A DNA stretch of 64,000 bases from Clostridium drakei (lineage in GTDB: Bacteria; Bacillota; Clostridia; Clostridiales; Clostridiaceae). The stretch lies in the NCBI RefSeq assembly GCF_000633595.2, contig NZ_JIBU02000001.1, positions 124,001 through 188,000 on the forward strand. The letters run 5' to 3'. Both the position numbers and the translations under genes were made by a program. Under the pieces are notes generated by a model. That model was given only the letters and a program-made list of their open reading frames with translations, ran no database searches and had not been told where the DNA came from. This document shows positions 27,632-37,396 of the stretch, piece by piece; within the stretch, counting starts at the first letter, position 1, and every line of letters begins with the position of its first letter.

Positions 27632-28900
27632 ATGAGAAATTCAGATATATTTAATGAATCAAAAAAATATATGCCAGGAGGAGTAAATAGTCCTGTTAGA
27701 GCATATGTTGGATTAAGTATTGATCCTCCAATTATAAAGAAGGGTTCTGGAGCTTATCTTTATGATGAAGATGGAAATGAATATGTTGATTTTATAAATG
27801 CGTGGGGTCCTATGATACTTGGACATCAGGATGAAGATGTAGTGAAAGCTATAAAAGAAACAGCAGAAAACGAAATTGCATTTGGTACACAAACAGAACT
27901 TGAATTAAAATTAGCAAAGCATATATGTACTACTGTAGATAATGTAGAAATGATAAGAATGGTTAACTCAGGAACAGAAGCAACTATGAGTGCTGTAAAA
28001 TTGGCTAGAGGATGCACAAAAAGAGATAAAATAATAAAATTTGCAGGATGTTATCATGGACATTTTGATGGATTTTTAGTTCAGGCAGGTTCAGGAGTTA
28101 TGACTTCAAATATTCCAGGATCACCTGGAGTTCCAGAAGGAAGTATAGCAAATACTTTAGTTGCTAAATACAATGACTTGGATAGTGTTAAAGAACTTTT
28201 TGAAAAACAAGGAGAACAAATAGCAGCAATTATTATAGAAGTAGTAGCAGGTAATATGGGAGTTGTACCAGCTAAAAAGGAATTTTTACAAGGTATAAGA
28301 GATTTATGTACTAAATATGGAGCTATATTAATATTTGATGAAGTTATGACAGGCTTCAGAGTTGCATATAAAGGAGCTCAGAGTCTTTATGGTGTAAAAC
28401 CTGATTTGGTAACATTCGCTAAAATAATGGGCGGTGGACTTCCTTGTGGAGCTTATGGTGGAAGAAGAGACTTAATGGAACAATTGACACCATTAGGACC
28501 AGTCTATCAAGCAGGAACAATGTCTGGAAATCCAATAGTTATGGCAGCAGGTTTAGCATCAGTTACAAAGCTTTATAACAACTTATCATATTATGATCAT
28601 ATGGATAAAATAGGAGAAGGAATTCAAAAGGCAGCTGAGGAAATAGGAAAAGAAAAAGGACTTCCTATAGTTGTTAATAGAGCTAGAACTATGATGACTA
28701 TATTCTTTAATGAAGGTGGGAAAGTTACAAATTACGATGAAGCTAAAAAATCTGATGTTAAACTTTATGGAAGATTTTTTGAGCACATGTTAAAGGGTGG
28801 AATAATGATGGCACCATCTCAATTTGAAGGCATGTTTATATGTGTAAAACATACAAAAGAACATGTAGAAAAATTTGCTGAATTAATGAGAAAATTCTAA
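27632..28900 (+). CDS. hemL: glutamate-1-semialdehyde 2,1-aminomutase
   Basis: PLP enzyme converting glutamate-1-semialdehyde to 5-aminolevulinate. 422 residues. Landmarks: [61 protein letters not shown] and PLP-lysine segment [24 protein letters not shown] upstream. The C5-pathway pair hemA/hemL is split by hemC, cobA-hemD and hemB within the same run. Confidence 0.95.
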   Translation: MRNSDIFNESKKYMPGGVNSPVRAYVGLSIDPPIIKKGSGAYLYDEDGNEYVDFINAWGPMILGHQDEDVVKAIKETAENEIAFGTQTELELKLAKHICTTVDNVEMIRMVNSGTEATMSAVKLARGCTKRDKIIKFAGCYHGHFDGFLVQAGSGVMTSNIPGSPGVPEGSIANTLVAKYNDLDSVKELFEKQGEQIAAIIIEVVAGNMGVVPAKKEFLQGIRDLCTKYGAILIFDEVMTGFRVAYKGAQSLYGVKPDLVTFAKIMGGGLPCGAYGGRRDLMEQLTPLGPVYQAGTMSGNPIVMAAGLASVTKLYNNLSYYDHMDKIGEGIQKAAEEIGKEKGLPIVVNRARTMMTIFFNEGGKVTNYDEAKKSDVKLYGRFFEHMLKGGIMMAPSQFEGMFICVKHTKEHVEKFAELMRKF

Positions 28901-28914
28901 GATAGAATGTAAAA

Positions 28915-28941
28915 ATATTGCGAAGCTTTGCTTCGCAATAT
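28915..28941. terminator. 12-bp hairpin between hemL and cbiA
   Basis: ATATTGCGAAGC and GCTTCGCAATAT pair perfectly around TTT. No U-tract follows (CATTAAAG), so it is more likely an mRNA processing or stability element than a full terminator inside the run. Confidence 0.5.
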
Positions 28942-28980
28942 CATTAAAGTTTGAAAGTTAGTAAGAAGGAGGTGAAGTGC

Positions 28981-30303
28981 TTGAAAAGTATAGTAATATC
29001 CTCTAACAGTAGTGGTGGAGGAAAAACCACGATAACTTTAGGAATTATGAAGGCTCTTATGAAAAAGGGATTTGATGTGCAAGGATACAAAGTAGGGCCG
29101 GATTACATTGATCCAGCTTTTCACAGCTATATAACAAGAAAACCTTCTAGGAATTTAGATTTGTTTTTAATGGGTGAAGAAGGTGTAAAAGCAGCTTTTT
29201 CTAGAGGAAAAGGAGATATAGGTATAGTAGAAGGGGTTATGGGACTTTATGATGGTAAGGGAATAGATTCAACATATTCTACAGCACATGTAGCTAAAGT
29301 TCTAAATCTACCTGTATTACTAGTTATAACACCTAAAGCTCAAAGTGCTACTTTATGTGCGGAAATAAATGGAATACTTAATTTTGAAAAGGTGAATGCA
29401 GCAGGTATTATATTCAATAATATAAGTGAAAGTTACTATAAATTATTAAAAGCTGCAGTAGAAAAAAATTGTAATATTAAGGTTTTAGGATATGTTCCTA
29501 AGGATGAAAGATTATCATTAAAAAGTAGGCATTTAGGACTTGTACAAAGTAGTGAAGTAGAAGATTTAAATGAAAAGATAGATTTATGCAGTGATTTAAT
29601 ATTAAAGCATGTTAATTTACAAGAGCTTATAACTTGTTTAAAAGAAACAGAAAATTATGAAGATAACTATCATTTAATGAATAGGGGTAAAAAGATATCA
29701 ATTGCTTATGATAAGGCTTTTAGTTTTTATTATACTGAAAACATAGAGCTTTTAAAAGAATTAGGAGAAGTTACCTTCTTTAGTCCAATAAAAGATAAAA
29801 AAGTACCTGATCACACAGAGTTTTTATATTTTGGTGGTGGATATCCAGAGGTTTTTATTAAAGAATTAAGTGAAAATAAATCTATGCTTTCAAGTATAAA
29901 AGAGCTACTTGAAAAAGGCATAAATTGCTATGCCGAATGTGGAGGATTAATGTACCTTACAGATGGAATACAGGTAATGGATAACAGTGAATATTTTAAA
30001 ACTGTAGGTTTTTTAAATGGTAAGGCTTATATGACTAAAAAGCTTCAAAACTTTGGATATGCAGAACTTGAAGTTAAAGAAAAAAATAATCTTATTAGTA
30101 TGGGAACAAAGGTTAATTGCCATGAGTTTCATAAGTCTTATGTTGATTTAAAAGAAAATAAAATATGTACTTTAACAAAAGAAGTTTATGATGGATCGTT
30201 AAAAAGATGGCAGTGTGGTTATTATAAGAAGAATACAATAGGGGCTTATGGGCATGTACACTTTTTCGGAAATTTAGATATGCTTAAACAACTTGTTAAG
30301 TAA
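28981..30303 (+). CDS. cbiA: cobyrinate a,c-diamide synthase
   Basis: ATP- and glutamine-dependent amidation of the a and c carboxylates. 440 residues. P-loop ISSNSSGGGKTT at the start, QGYKVGPDYIDPAFH and VEGVMGLYDG in the synthetase part. The C-terminal glutamine amidotransferase has nucleophile in NCYAECGGLMYL and GHVHFFGN near the end. TTG 28981 is preferred: AAGGAGG is 8 bases before it, while the frame-opening TTG at 28951 would swallow that site. Confidence 0.94.
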   Translation: MKSIVISSNSSGGGKTTITLGIMKALMKKGFDVQGYKVGPDYIDPAFHSYITRKPSRNLDLFLMGEEGVKAAFSRGKGDIGIVEGVMGLYDGKGIDSTYSTAHVAKVLNLPVLLVITPKAQSATLCAEINGILNFEKVNAAGIIFNNISESYYKLLKAAVEKNCNIKVLGYVPKDERLSLKSRHLGLVQSSEVEDLNEKIDLCSDLILKHVNLQELITCLKETENYEDNYHLMNRGKKISIAYDKAFSFYYTENIELLKELGEVTFFSPIKDKKVPDHTEFLYFGGGYPEVFIKELSENKSMLSSIKELLEKGINCYAECGGLMYLTDGIQVMDNSEYFKTVGFLNGKAYMTKKLQNFGYAELEVKEKNNLISMGTKVNCHEFHKSYVDLKENKICTLTKEVYDGSLKRWQCGYYKKNTIGAYGHVHFFGNLDMLKQLVK

Positions 30304-30324
30304 AAAAGAATAGGGGGAAGAATA

Positions 30325-31398
30325 GTGGGATTATTGGGAGAAACATTGAAAGCAATTAATCCATCAAATAAAGAAGCTATAAAGTCAGCCTGGAATAGGA
30401 TAGACAATCTTACAAAACCTATAGGAAGTTTAGGAGAATTAGAAGAAATATCTGCAAAAATGTCTGGTATTACAGGAAAAATGTATAATAAAATAAATAA
30501 AAAAAATATAGTAATAATGTGTGCAGATAATGGTGTTTGTGAAGAAGGAGTAAGCTGTTGTGATCAAAGTGCTACTGCAACTGTTACTAATAATTTTACT
30601 AGAGGTATAACAGGAGTATGCGTTTTGGCTAAATATGCTAAATCAGATATAACTGTTGTAGATGTTGGAGTTAATGAAGATTTTAACAATCCTAAAATAA
30701 TAAATAAAAAAGTAGTATATGGTACTAAAAATATGGCTAAGGAACCTGCAATGACTAGGGAAGAAGCTGTAAAAGCTATTGAAGCAGGGATAGAAGTTGT
30801 AGATAAGTTAGTTAAGGAAGGTTATGATTTGTTTGGCACAGGGGAAATGGGCATAGGGAATACTAGTACTAGCGCAGCAGTTTTAAGTGTGCTAACAGAT
30901 CTTTCAGTAGATGTTGTGGCTGGAAAAGGTTCAGGACTTACTGAAGAACAATTTATAAATAAGAAAAAGGTTATAGAGAAATCTATAGAAATAAACAAGC
31001 CTAATAAAAATGATATTATAGATGTAATTTCTAAAGTGGGAGGCTTGGATATAGCAGGAATTTGTGGTTGTTTTTTAGGAGCAGCAAAAAATAGAGTGCC
31101 TATAGTTATAGATGGGTTAATATCTTCAGCAGCAGCACTTTGTGCATATAGATTAAATAATAGTGTAATAGATTTTATATTCCCTTCACATCTTTCAGCA
31201 GAACCTGGAGCAGTTTATATGATGAAAGAACTTAATTTAAAACCAATGCTTAATTTAGGAATGAGGTTGGGAGAAGGTTCTGGGTGTCCTCTTGCATTTA
31301 ATGTTATAGAAGCAGCTCTCGAAACTATGAATAATATGGCGACATTCCAAGAAGCAGCACTAAATAGTGAGTGTTATGTGGATATTAGAGAAAAGTAG
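30325..31398 (+). CDS. cobT: nicotinate-nucleotide:dimethylbenzimidazole phosphoribosyltransferase
   Basis: Activates the lower-ligand base as alpha-ribazole phosphate. 357 residues. It contains LTKPIGSLGELEEISAKMSGI, VIMCADNGVCEEGVS, GEMGIGNTSTSAAVLS, and the late LNLGMRLGEGSGCPLAFNVIEAA (catalytic Glu region). GTG start at 30325 with GGGGGAAG upstream. cobS and cobU are not in the window, so lower-ligand assembly must be completed elsewhere. Confidence 0.94.
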   Translation: MGLLGETLKAINPSNKEAIKSAWNRIDNLTKPIGSLGELEEISAKMSGITGKMYNKINKKNIVIMCADNGVCEEGVSCCDQSATATVTNNFTRGITGVCVLAKYAKSDITVVDVGVNEDFNNPKIINKKVVYGTKNMAKEPAMTREEAVKAIEAGIEVVDKLVKEGYDLFGTGEMGIGNTSTSAAVLSVLTDLSVDVVAGKGSGLTEEQFINKKKVIEKSIEINKPNKNDIIDVISKVGGLDIAGICGCFLGAAKNRVPIVIDGLISSAAALCAYRLNNSVIDFIFPSHLSAEPGAVYMMKELNLKPMLNLGMRLGEGSGCPLAFNVIEAALETMNNMATFQEAALNSECYVDIREK

Positions 31399-31455
31399 TT
31401 TCGCAATATGATTAAATTATATATATATCAATAAAAGCAGAATGGAGAATGAATT

Positions 31456-32076
31456 ATGGATTATATAAAAATTCCTATGGATATAGAAGAAAGAAGTTTT
31501 GAAATAATTGAAGAAGAAATGGGACCCCACAATTTTTCTGATAGGGAGCTTAAAATAGTAAAAAGAGTTATACATACCACAGCGGATTTTCAATATAAGG
31601 ATTTAATTTATATAAGAGAAGGTGCTATAGACAGTGCACTGGAAATTCTAAAAAAAGGTACTACAATTTATACAGATACTAATATGGCTGCATCTGGTAT
31701 AAATAAAGCCGCATTAAGTAAGCTTAATAGTAAAGTAGAATGTTTTGTAGCAAGGGAAGAGGTAGCACAAATTGCTAAGGATAGAGGAATAACCCGTTCA
31801 ATGGCAGCAGTGGAGAAAGCTGCTGCTGAAGGTGTAGAATTCTTTGTTTTTGGAAATGCACCTACAGCATTGTTTAAACTTATAGAACTTACAAAGCAGG
31901 GAAAGGCAAATCCGAAATTTATAATAGGAGCTCCTGTTGGATTTGTAGGAGCAGCAGAATCTAAAGAAGAAATAGAAAAATTGGATGTTCCGATGATAAC
32001 AATAAGAGGAAGAAAAGGTGGAAGTGGTATAGCAGCCTGCATAGTAAATGCACTTATGTATATGATAGCTAGGTAG
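31456..32076 (+). CDS. cbiC: cobalt-precorrin-8 methylmutase
   Basis: Moves the C11 methyl to C12 to give cobyrinate. 206 residues. Motifs: IEERSFEIIEEEMG, RVIHTTADFQYKDLIYI with the catalytic His region VIHTT, TDTNMAASGINKAAL, TRSMAAVEKAA and IIGAPVGFVGAAESKEE. The VIRGRKGGSG-like end reads ITIRGRKGGSGIAA. ATG 31456 has a weak AATGGAGAATGA upstream. Confidence 0.94.
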   Translation: MDYIKIPMDIEERSFEIIEEEMGPHNFSDRELKIVKRVIHTTADFQYKDLIYIREGAIDSALEILKKGTTIYTDTNMAASGINKAALSKLNSKVECFVAREEVAQIAKDRGITRSMAAVEKAAAEGVEFFVFGNAPTALFKLIELTKQGKANPKFIIGAPVGFVGAAESKEEIEKLDVPMITIRGRKGGSGIAACIVNALMYMIAR

Positions 32077-32112
32077 ATATCATATAAAAATGTCCAGATA
32101 GAAGGTGAAAGT

Positions 32113-33201
32113 ATGCTTGATATGTATGTGAATTGTGATGGAAAAAGATTAAGATGTGGATATACTACAGGCTCTTGTGCAGCAGCAGCAGCAAAAGCAG
32201 CAACTAGGATGTTGTATTTTAATGAAGAATTGAAGGAAATAAAAATAGATACACCTTATGGTATAGAACTTTTAATTCCTATAGAAAAGATAAAAAAAGG
32301 TGAGGATTATATAGAATGTTGTGTAATAAAGGATGGCGGAGATGATCCTGATGTTACGGATGGTATTGAAATATGGGCAAGAGCTAAAAAGAAGAAAAAT
32401 GGCTATAGCTTAAAGGGTGGAATCGGAGTAGGCACTGTTTGTAGTGAAGGTTTATATGTGGCTAAGGGTGAGCCAGCTATAAATCCAGTACCAAGAAAAA
32501 TGATTGAAAAAGAAGTAGAAGAAGTACTTTTAAATGGAAAAGGTGTTGAAATAACTATATTTGTTCCTAAAGGAGAAGATATAGCCAAAAAAACTTTTAA
32601 CCCAAGACTTAATATACAGGGTGGAATATCCATATTAGGGACTACAGGTATAGTAAAACCAATGTCAGAAGAAGCTCTTACCAAATCTATAGAAATTGAG
32701 ATTAATCAAAAGAGTATAAAGGGATATAAAGATTTAATACTTTTATTTGGAAACATGGGCGAAAATATGGCTAAGGAACAGGGGCTTGATCCTAATAAGA
32801 TGGTTATATTTTCTAACTATTTAGGATATGCATTGAATTTCTGTGTAGAAAAAGGTATTGAGAGTATAACTATAGTTGGACATATAGGTAAGTTATGTAA
32901 GGTTGCATCAGGGTGTTTTAACACTCATAGTAGAATATGTGATGTGAGATTGGAAACTTTAGCACTAGAACTTGCTTTAATGGGAAAAGATAGAGAACTT
33001 GTACAGCAGGTTTATAATCAAAAAACCACAGAAGGTGCTGTTAATTTTCTTGGAGATGGATATGAGGAATTATATAAAAATATTGGTATAAAAGTGAAAA
33101 ATAAAATAGAACAGTATACTTATAATAGTATACAGGCAAATATCATTATGTATTCTATGGATAGAGGAGTACTTTATAGTAGTATAGAAGAAGGTAATTA
33201 A
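32113..33201 (+). CDS. cbiD: cobalt-precorrin-5B C1-methyltransferase
   Basis: Methylates C1 in the anaerobic pathway. 362 residues. N-terminal [17 protein letters not shown] is the CbiD hallmark. Later sections include [31 protein letters not shown] and [13 protein letters not shown], with [20 protein letters not shown]. Good GAAGGTGA upstream of the ATG. Followed 1 base later by an unrelated acetyltransferase gene. Confidence 0.95.
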   Translation: MLDMYVNCDGKRLRCGYTTGSCAAAAAKAATRMLYFNEELKEIKIDTPYGIELLIPIEKIKKGEDYIECCVIKDGGDDPDVTDGIEIWARAKKKKNGYSLKGGIGVGTVCSEGLYVAKGEPAINPVPRKMIEKEVEEVLLNGKGVEITIFVPKGEDIAKKTFNPRLNIQGGISILGTTGIVKPMSEEALTKSIEIEINQKSIKGYKDLILLFGNMGENMAKEQGLDPNKMVIFSNYLGYALNFCVEKGIESITIVGHIGKLCKVASGCFNTHSRICDVRLETLALELALMGKDRELVQQVYNQKTTEGAVNFLGDGYEELYKNIGIKVKNKIEQYTYNSIQANIIMYSMDRGVLYSSIEEGN

Positions 33202-33202
33202 A

Positions 33203-33667
33203 GTGAAAAGTACTATATTGGTTAAAAATATTGAAGAAAAACATGTAATACAACTTGTGAACATTTTAAATAATGATAGTATGCTGTTATATGCTTTAGG
33301 CTCAAAGAAAAATAAAATATCAGAAGTAACTTTTAAGAATCATAATAAAAAATGGTGTGAAAGTAGAAATGCTGAAATATTTGCTATTGTTTTAGATGAT
33401 ATTGCAATAGGAACAATATCTTTAAGTCATCAAGATTTAGATAGGCATACAGCGCAGATTGGCTATTGGATTGGCAGTAAATATTGGAGAAATGGATATA
33501 CAAGTGAAGCATTTTTTCAAGTTCTAAATATTGCTAGAAAAAAAGGAATCAAATGTGTATCGGCTACAATTAAAAGAGATAATTTACCTTCTAAAAAAGT
33601 TTGGGAGAAATGTGGAGCGAACATTAGGTTAGTAGATGATAGATATAATGTTTCTATAACCTTATAA
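33203..33667 (+). CDS. GNAT-family N-acetyltransferase embedded in the cobalamin operon
   Basis: 154 residues, RimJ/RimL-like GNAT fold. Family features are AIVLDDIAIGTISLSHQD, GYWIGSKYWRNGYTSEAF (acetyl-CoA-binding R/Q-x-x-G-x-G/A region) and CVSATIKRDNLPSKKVWEKCGA. GTG start with AAGAAGGT upstream, one base after cbiD; cbiE follows after 15 bases, so it is co-transcribed. No corrin step needs an acetyltransferase, so its substrate is unknown. It may be an inserted passenger or act on a cobalamin-related amine. Confidence 0.82.
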   Translation: MKSTILVKNIEEKHVIQLVNILNNDSMLLYALGSKKNKISEVTFKNHNKKWCESRNAEIFAIVLDDIAIGTISLSHQDLDRHTAQIGYWIGSKYWRNGYTSEAFFQVLNIARKKGIKCVSATIKRDNLPSKKVWEKCGANIRLVDDRYNVSITL

Positions 33668-33682
33668 AGGTGGTTTTGAGAA

Positions 33683-34321
33683 ATGGAGAATAAAGTTTAT
33701 ATTGTTGGTATAGGTCCTGGAAACAAAGACTACGTATTACCAAAAGCTATAGATACTTTAAAAAATTCTGATTTAATAATTGGATTTGAAAGAGCTGTGG
33801 AAAGTATTTACTTTATCAAGGAAGAAAAGCTTATAGTAAAAAAGCTTACAGATATATTGAATATGATAAATTCTGAAAAGAATAAGAGTATATCCATAGT
33901 TGCATCAGGAGATCCTCTTTTTTATGGTATAACAGATTATTTAAAGAAAAATTATAAAGGGAACATAAAAATAATTCCGGGATTAAGTTCTTTTCAATAT
34001 ATGATGAGCAAGATAGGAAAGAGCTGGCAGGGAGCTTTTTTAGGAAGTCTTCATGGAAGAGAAGATAATTTTCATGACATAGTGAGAGATAATGCTGTGT
34101 CTATATGGCTCACGGACAGCAAGCATTCACCAGCTTATATATGCAAAGAATTAAAAACAAAAAATATAAAAGCTAGAGTATACGTTGGAGAAAATTTATC
34201 CTACGAAGATGAAAAAATCACTATAGCAGATATAGAAGAAACGGAGTACATGAGCTTTAGCAATTTATGTGTAGTAGTAGTAGAAAACTTGGAGTACTAT
34301 GTGGAGGAAAATGAAAAATGA
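33683..34321 (+). CDS. cbiE: cobalt-precorrin-7 C5-methyltransferase
   Basis: SAM-dependent corrin methyltransferase. 212 residues: VYIVGIGPGNKDYVLPKA at the N-terminus, VASGDPLFYGI and IIPGLSSFQYMMSKIG in the catalytic core, and LGSLHGREDNF. It pairs with CbiT (C15), whose start overlaps its stop by 4 bases. AAAGGTGG precedes the ATG. Confidence 0.93.
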   Translation: MENKVYIVGIGPGNKDYVLPKAIDTLKNSDLIIGFERAVESIYFIKEEKLIVKKLTDILNMINSEKNKSISIVASGDPLFYGITDYLKKNYKGNIKIIPGLSSFQYMMSKIGKSWQGAFLGSLHGREDNFHDIVRDNAVSIWLTDSKHSPAYICKELKTKNIKARVYVGENLSYEDEKITIADIEETEYMSFSNLCVVVVENLEYYVEENEK

Positions 34322-34884
34322 TTTATATAAGAGATGATGAATTTATAAGAGGGGATTGCCCTATGACCAAGGAAGAGGTTAGAATTTTAAGCACTGCTAA
34401 GCTGGAGCTTAAAGAAGATTATAGAGTTTTGGATATAGGTGCAGGAACAGGTTCTGTAAGTATACAAATTGCTAAAATTTGTCCAAAGGGTGAAGTAATA
34501 GCCATAGAGAAGGATGAGAAAGCTCTTGAGGTAATAAAATTAAATAAAGAAAAATTCCAAACTGACAATTTGAATATAGTAGAAGGAGAAGCAATGGGGG
34601 TAGAAAAAGACATACAAGCTCCTTTTGATGCTATATTTATAGGCGGCAGTGGTGGAAATATAGAAAAAATCATTGAAAATTATGATTTAAAGCTTAAAAA
34701 GGGAAAAAATATGGTATTGAATTTTATTACCATAGATAATTTATATAAAGCTATGAATACATTGAAGGCTTTAGATTATAATGTTGAGTGCATGCAAATT
34801 TCTGTAAATAAAAATAGAGGAAAGAGCTATATGATGTTTTCAAATAACAGCATATTTATTTTAACCGGAATAAAAACAAAATAG
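34318..34884 (+). CDS. cbiT: cobalt-precorrin-6B C15-methyltransferase (decarboxylating)
   Basis: 188-residue class I SAM methyltransferase: IRDDEFIRGDCPMTKEEVRI, SAM motif VLDIGAGTGSVSIQIA, VIAIEKDEKAL and DAIFIGGSGG. It methylates C15 and decarboxylates the C12 acetate. The ATGA overlap with cbiE implies coupled translation; in some bacteria both are fused as CobL. Confidence 0.94.
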   Translation: MIYIRDDEFIRGDCPMTKEEVRILSTAKLELKEDYRVLDIGAGTGSVSIQIAKICPKGEVIAIEKDEKALEVIKLNKEKFQTDNLNIVEGEAMGVEKDIQAPFDAIFIGGSGGNIEKIIENYDLKLKKGKNMVLNFITIDNLYKAMNTLKALDYNVECMQISVNKNRGKSYMMFSNNSIFILTGIKTK

Positions 34885-34924
34885 GTTAGTTTTTGTAAAA
34901 ATAAAAAATAGGAGTGTAACAAGC

Positions 34925-35611
34925 ATGGAAAGTAAAGCAACAAAATTAGGAACTCTATATGGTGTAGGAGTAGGACCAGGAGGAGAAGAACTTTTAACAT
35001 TAAAAGCTGTAAATGTTATTAAAAAATGTGATGTTATAATAGCTCCATCTGCTAAAGAAGGTGGAAATAGTATTGCCTTAGAAACTGCAAAAAACTTTAT
35101 TACAGAAGATAAAGAGGTAATGGTAAAACATTTTCCTATGGGCGGAGCAGAGCAGGAAGAAAAAATTCATAAAGCTTTCAAAACCATTGAAGAAAAATTA
35201 AAACAAGGAAAGGATATTGCTTTTTTAACAATTGGAGATCCTTTTGTGTACAGTACATACATATACCTTTTAAAGTATATAAAAGATCATGGATATAATA
35301 CAGAAACAGTACCTGGAATAACTTCATTTTGTGCTGGAGCAAGTATTGCAGGTGAACCTATAGTTATAGGTGATGAAAGAGTTTTAATACTTCCAGCAAG
35401 TCAAGTTGACAAAATTACTGATGAAAAGTTTGTAGTAATAATGAAGGTTTATAGGGTTGAAGAAAAAGTATTAGATGTTTTAGATAAAAAAGGTTTCAAA
35501 TATGTTTTTGTAAAAAGAGCATATAGAGAAGGTCAAGAAGTATTCAGAGATAGAGAAGAAATATTAAAAAATAAGGATTATATGTCACTTATAATAGCTC
35601 AAAGAGACTAA
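34925..35611 (+). CDS. cbiL: cobalt-precorrin-2 C20-methyltransferase
   Basis: 228 residues of the tetrapyrrole methylase fold: GTLYGVGVGPGGEELLTLKA, FLTIGDPFVYSTYIYLL and VPGITSFCAGASIAGEPI. First ring methylation after cobalt insertion by CbiK. AGGAGTG upstream of the ATG. Confidence 0.94.
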   Translation: MESKATKLGTLYGVGVGPGGEELLTLKAVNVIKKCDVIIAPSAKEGGNSIALETAKNFITEDKEVMVKHFPMGGAEQEEKIHKAFKTIEEKLKQGKDIAFLTIGDPFVYSTYIYLLKYIKDHGYNTETVPGITSFCAGASIAGEPIVIGDERVLILPASQVDKITDEKFVVIMKVYRVEEKVLDVLDKKGFKYVFVKRAYREGQEVFRDREEILKNKDYMSLIIAQRD

Positions 35612-35630
35612 GGAAAAGGGGAGACTGATT

Positions 35631-36407
35631 ATGGAAAATGTAATATATTTTATAGGAGCAGGACCAGGAGATCCAGATTTAATAACTGTTAAGGGAAGAA
35701 ACATATTAATGGAGGCTGATGTAATAATATATGCAGGTTCATTAGTAAGCAAGGAGCATTTTAAAAACTGTAAGGAAGGTGTAGAAATACACAATTCAGC
35801 ATCAATGACATTAAATGAAGTTATAGATGTAATGAAGAAAGCTTATAAAGAAAATAAAAAAATAGTTAGGCTTCATACTGGAGATCCAGCTATATATGGT
35901 GCAATAAAAGAGCAAATGGATGAGCTAGAAAAATTTAATATACCTTATGAAGTAGTCCCAGGAGTAAGTTCATTTACAGCAGCTGCATCTGCCATAAAAA
36001 GAGAATTTACACTTCCCAATGTAAGTCAAACTGTTATATTAACCAGAGTTGAAGGAAGAACTCCAGTACCAGAAAAAGAAAGTTTAGAAAAATTAGCATC
36101 TATAGGTGCTTCTATGGCACTATTTCTTTCCGTAAGTATGATAGATAAAGTAGTAGAAAAGCTTAAAAAAGGATATGGAAGAAATGTGCCTATAGCTGTA
36201 ATTCAAAGAGCTACTTGGGAAGATCAAAAATGTGTTATAGGAACTTTAGATGATATAGCTGAAAAGGTGAAAAAAGAGAATATAACAAAAACAGCGCAAA
36301 TACTTGTAGGTGACTTTATAGATTGTGAATACAATAAAAGCCTTTTATATGATGAAGGTTTCTCACATATGTTCAGAAAGGGAAAAGATGAATATAGCAG
36401 TAATTAG
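35631..36407 (+). CDS. cbiF: cobalt-precorrin-4 C11-methyltransferase
   Basis: 258 residues: VIYFIGAGPGDPDLITVKG, ADVIIYAGSLVSKEHF, RLHTGDPAIYGAIKEQMDEL, VVPGVSSFTAAASAI and NVSQTVILTRVEGRTPVPEKE, all typical of CbiF. The end overlaps cbiG by 20 bases. AAAGGGGAGA upstream. Confidence 0.95.
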   Translation: MENVIYFIGAGPGDPDLITVKGRNILMEADVIIYAGSLVSKEHFKNCKEGVEIHNSASMTLNEVIDVMKKAYKENKKIVRLHTGDPAIYGAIKEQMDELEKFNIPYEVVPGVSSFTAAASAIKREFTLPNVSQTVILTRVEGRTPVPEKESLEKLASIGASMALFLSVSMIDKVVEKLKKGYGRNVPIAVIQRATWEDQKCVIGTLDDIAEKVKKENITKTAQILVGDFIDCEYNKSLLYDEGFSHMFRKGKDEYSSN

Positions 36408-37371
36408 TGTAACTGAACAAGGAGATATTATTGCAGAAAAACTTAAAGAAAGTTTAGATATAGATCTGTATTCCAGAGAAAGTGTAAAGAAAAGTGGTAT
36501 AAAGGTTTTAACTGAAAAAATTATTAAAGAGTATAAGGCAATAATATTTATAAGTTCTACAGGAATAGCAGTAAGAGCCATAGCAAATTATCTGGAGAGT
36601 AAGGATAAAGATCCAGCAATATTAGTTATAGATAGTAGCTCTAAGTTTGTTATAAGCTTACTTAGCGGACATTTAGGAGGAGCTAATGAATTAACTTTAA
36701 AGGTGGCAAATATATTTAAAAGCATTCCTGTTATAACAACTGCTACGGATAATATGGGAGTTACTGCACCAGATATAATTGCAAAAAATTATGAACTTGT
36801 AATAGATGATCTTAAGGATGCTAAAAAGATTGCAGCTTTATTGGTAGATAAGAAACAAGTGGCTTTTCTGGATAAGAAAAACATCATAACTTTGCCAAAA
36901 GGATATACTAGCAATATAAAAGAAGCTGAAGGGATTGTATATGTTACCCATAATTTAAAAGAAAACTCCGATGTATATAAGAAAAATATGTTAAGGCTTA
37001 TAAGAAAAGATATTATACTTGGAATAGGATGTAGAAAGGATTTTGATCCAGGAAGAATGAGAGATTGCGTAGATGATATTTTGGCAGAATACAATTTAGA
37101 TAAAAGAGCAGTAAAGGCTGTTGCTACAGTGGAAATTAAAAAACATGAAAAGGCCATATTAAAATTAGAAGAATATTTGGGATGTGAACTTAAAATATTT
37201 TCTTTAGAAGAAATAAGAAAAATACATCACAAATATGCAGGCAGCGATTTTGTAGAAAAAACTATAGGGGTTAGGGCTGTATGTGAACCATGTGTTGAAT
37301 TAATGGGCGCAGAACTAATTACAGAAAAAATAAAAGCTAATGGTATGACTATTTGTATTGGTCAGATTTGA
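36388..37371 (+). CDS. cbiG: cobalt-precorrin-5A hydrolase
   Basis: Opens the delta-lactone and releases acetaldehyde during ring contraction. 327 residues. N-terminal and central parts: FISSTGIAVRAIANYL, SLLSGHLGGANELTLKVA and ITTATDNMGVTAPD. C-terminal CobE-like domain: IILGIGCRKDF, then VEIKKHEKAIL and GVRAVCEPCVELMGAELI. ATG 36388 has AAAGGGAAAAG upstream; the longer frame from 36325 lies inside cbiF. Confidence 0.94.
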   Translation: MNIAVISVTEQGDIIAEKLKESLDIDLYSRESVKKSGIKVLTEKIIKEYKAIIFISSTGIAVRAIANYLESKDKDPAILVIDSSSKFVISLLSGHLGGANELTLKVANIFKSIPVITTATDNMGVTAPDIIAKNYELVIDDLKDAKKIAALLVDKKQVAFLDKKNIITLPKGYTSNIKEAEGIVYVTHNLKENSDVYKKNMLRLIRKDIILGIGCRKDFDPGRMRDCVDDILAEYNLDKRAVKAVATVEIKKHEKAILKLEEYLGCELKIFSLEEIRKIHHKYAGSDFVEKTIGVRAVCEPCVELMGAELITEKIKANGMTICIGQI

Positions 37372-37396
37372 CCTTAGTGAAAGGATGTGTGTTCAT

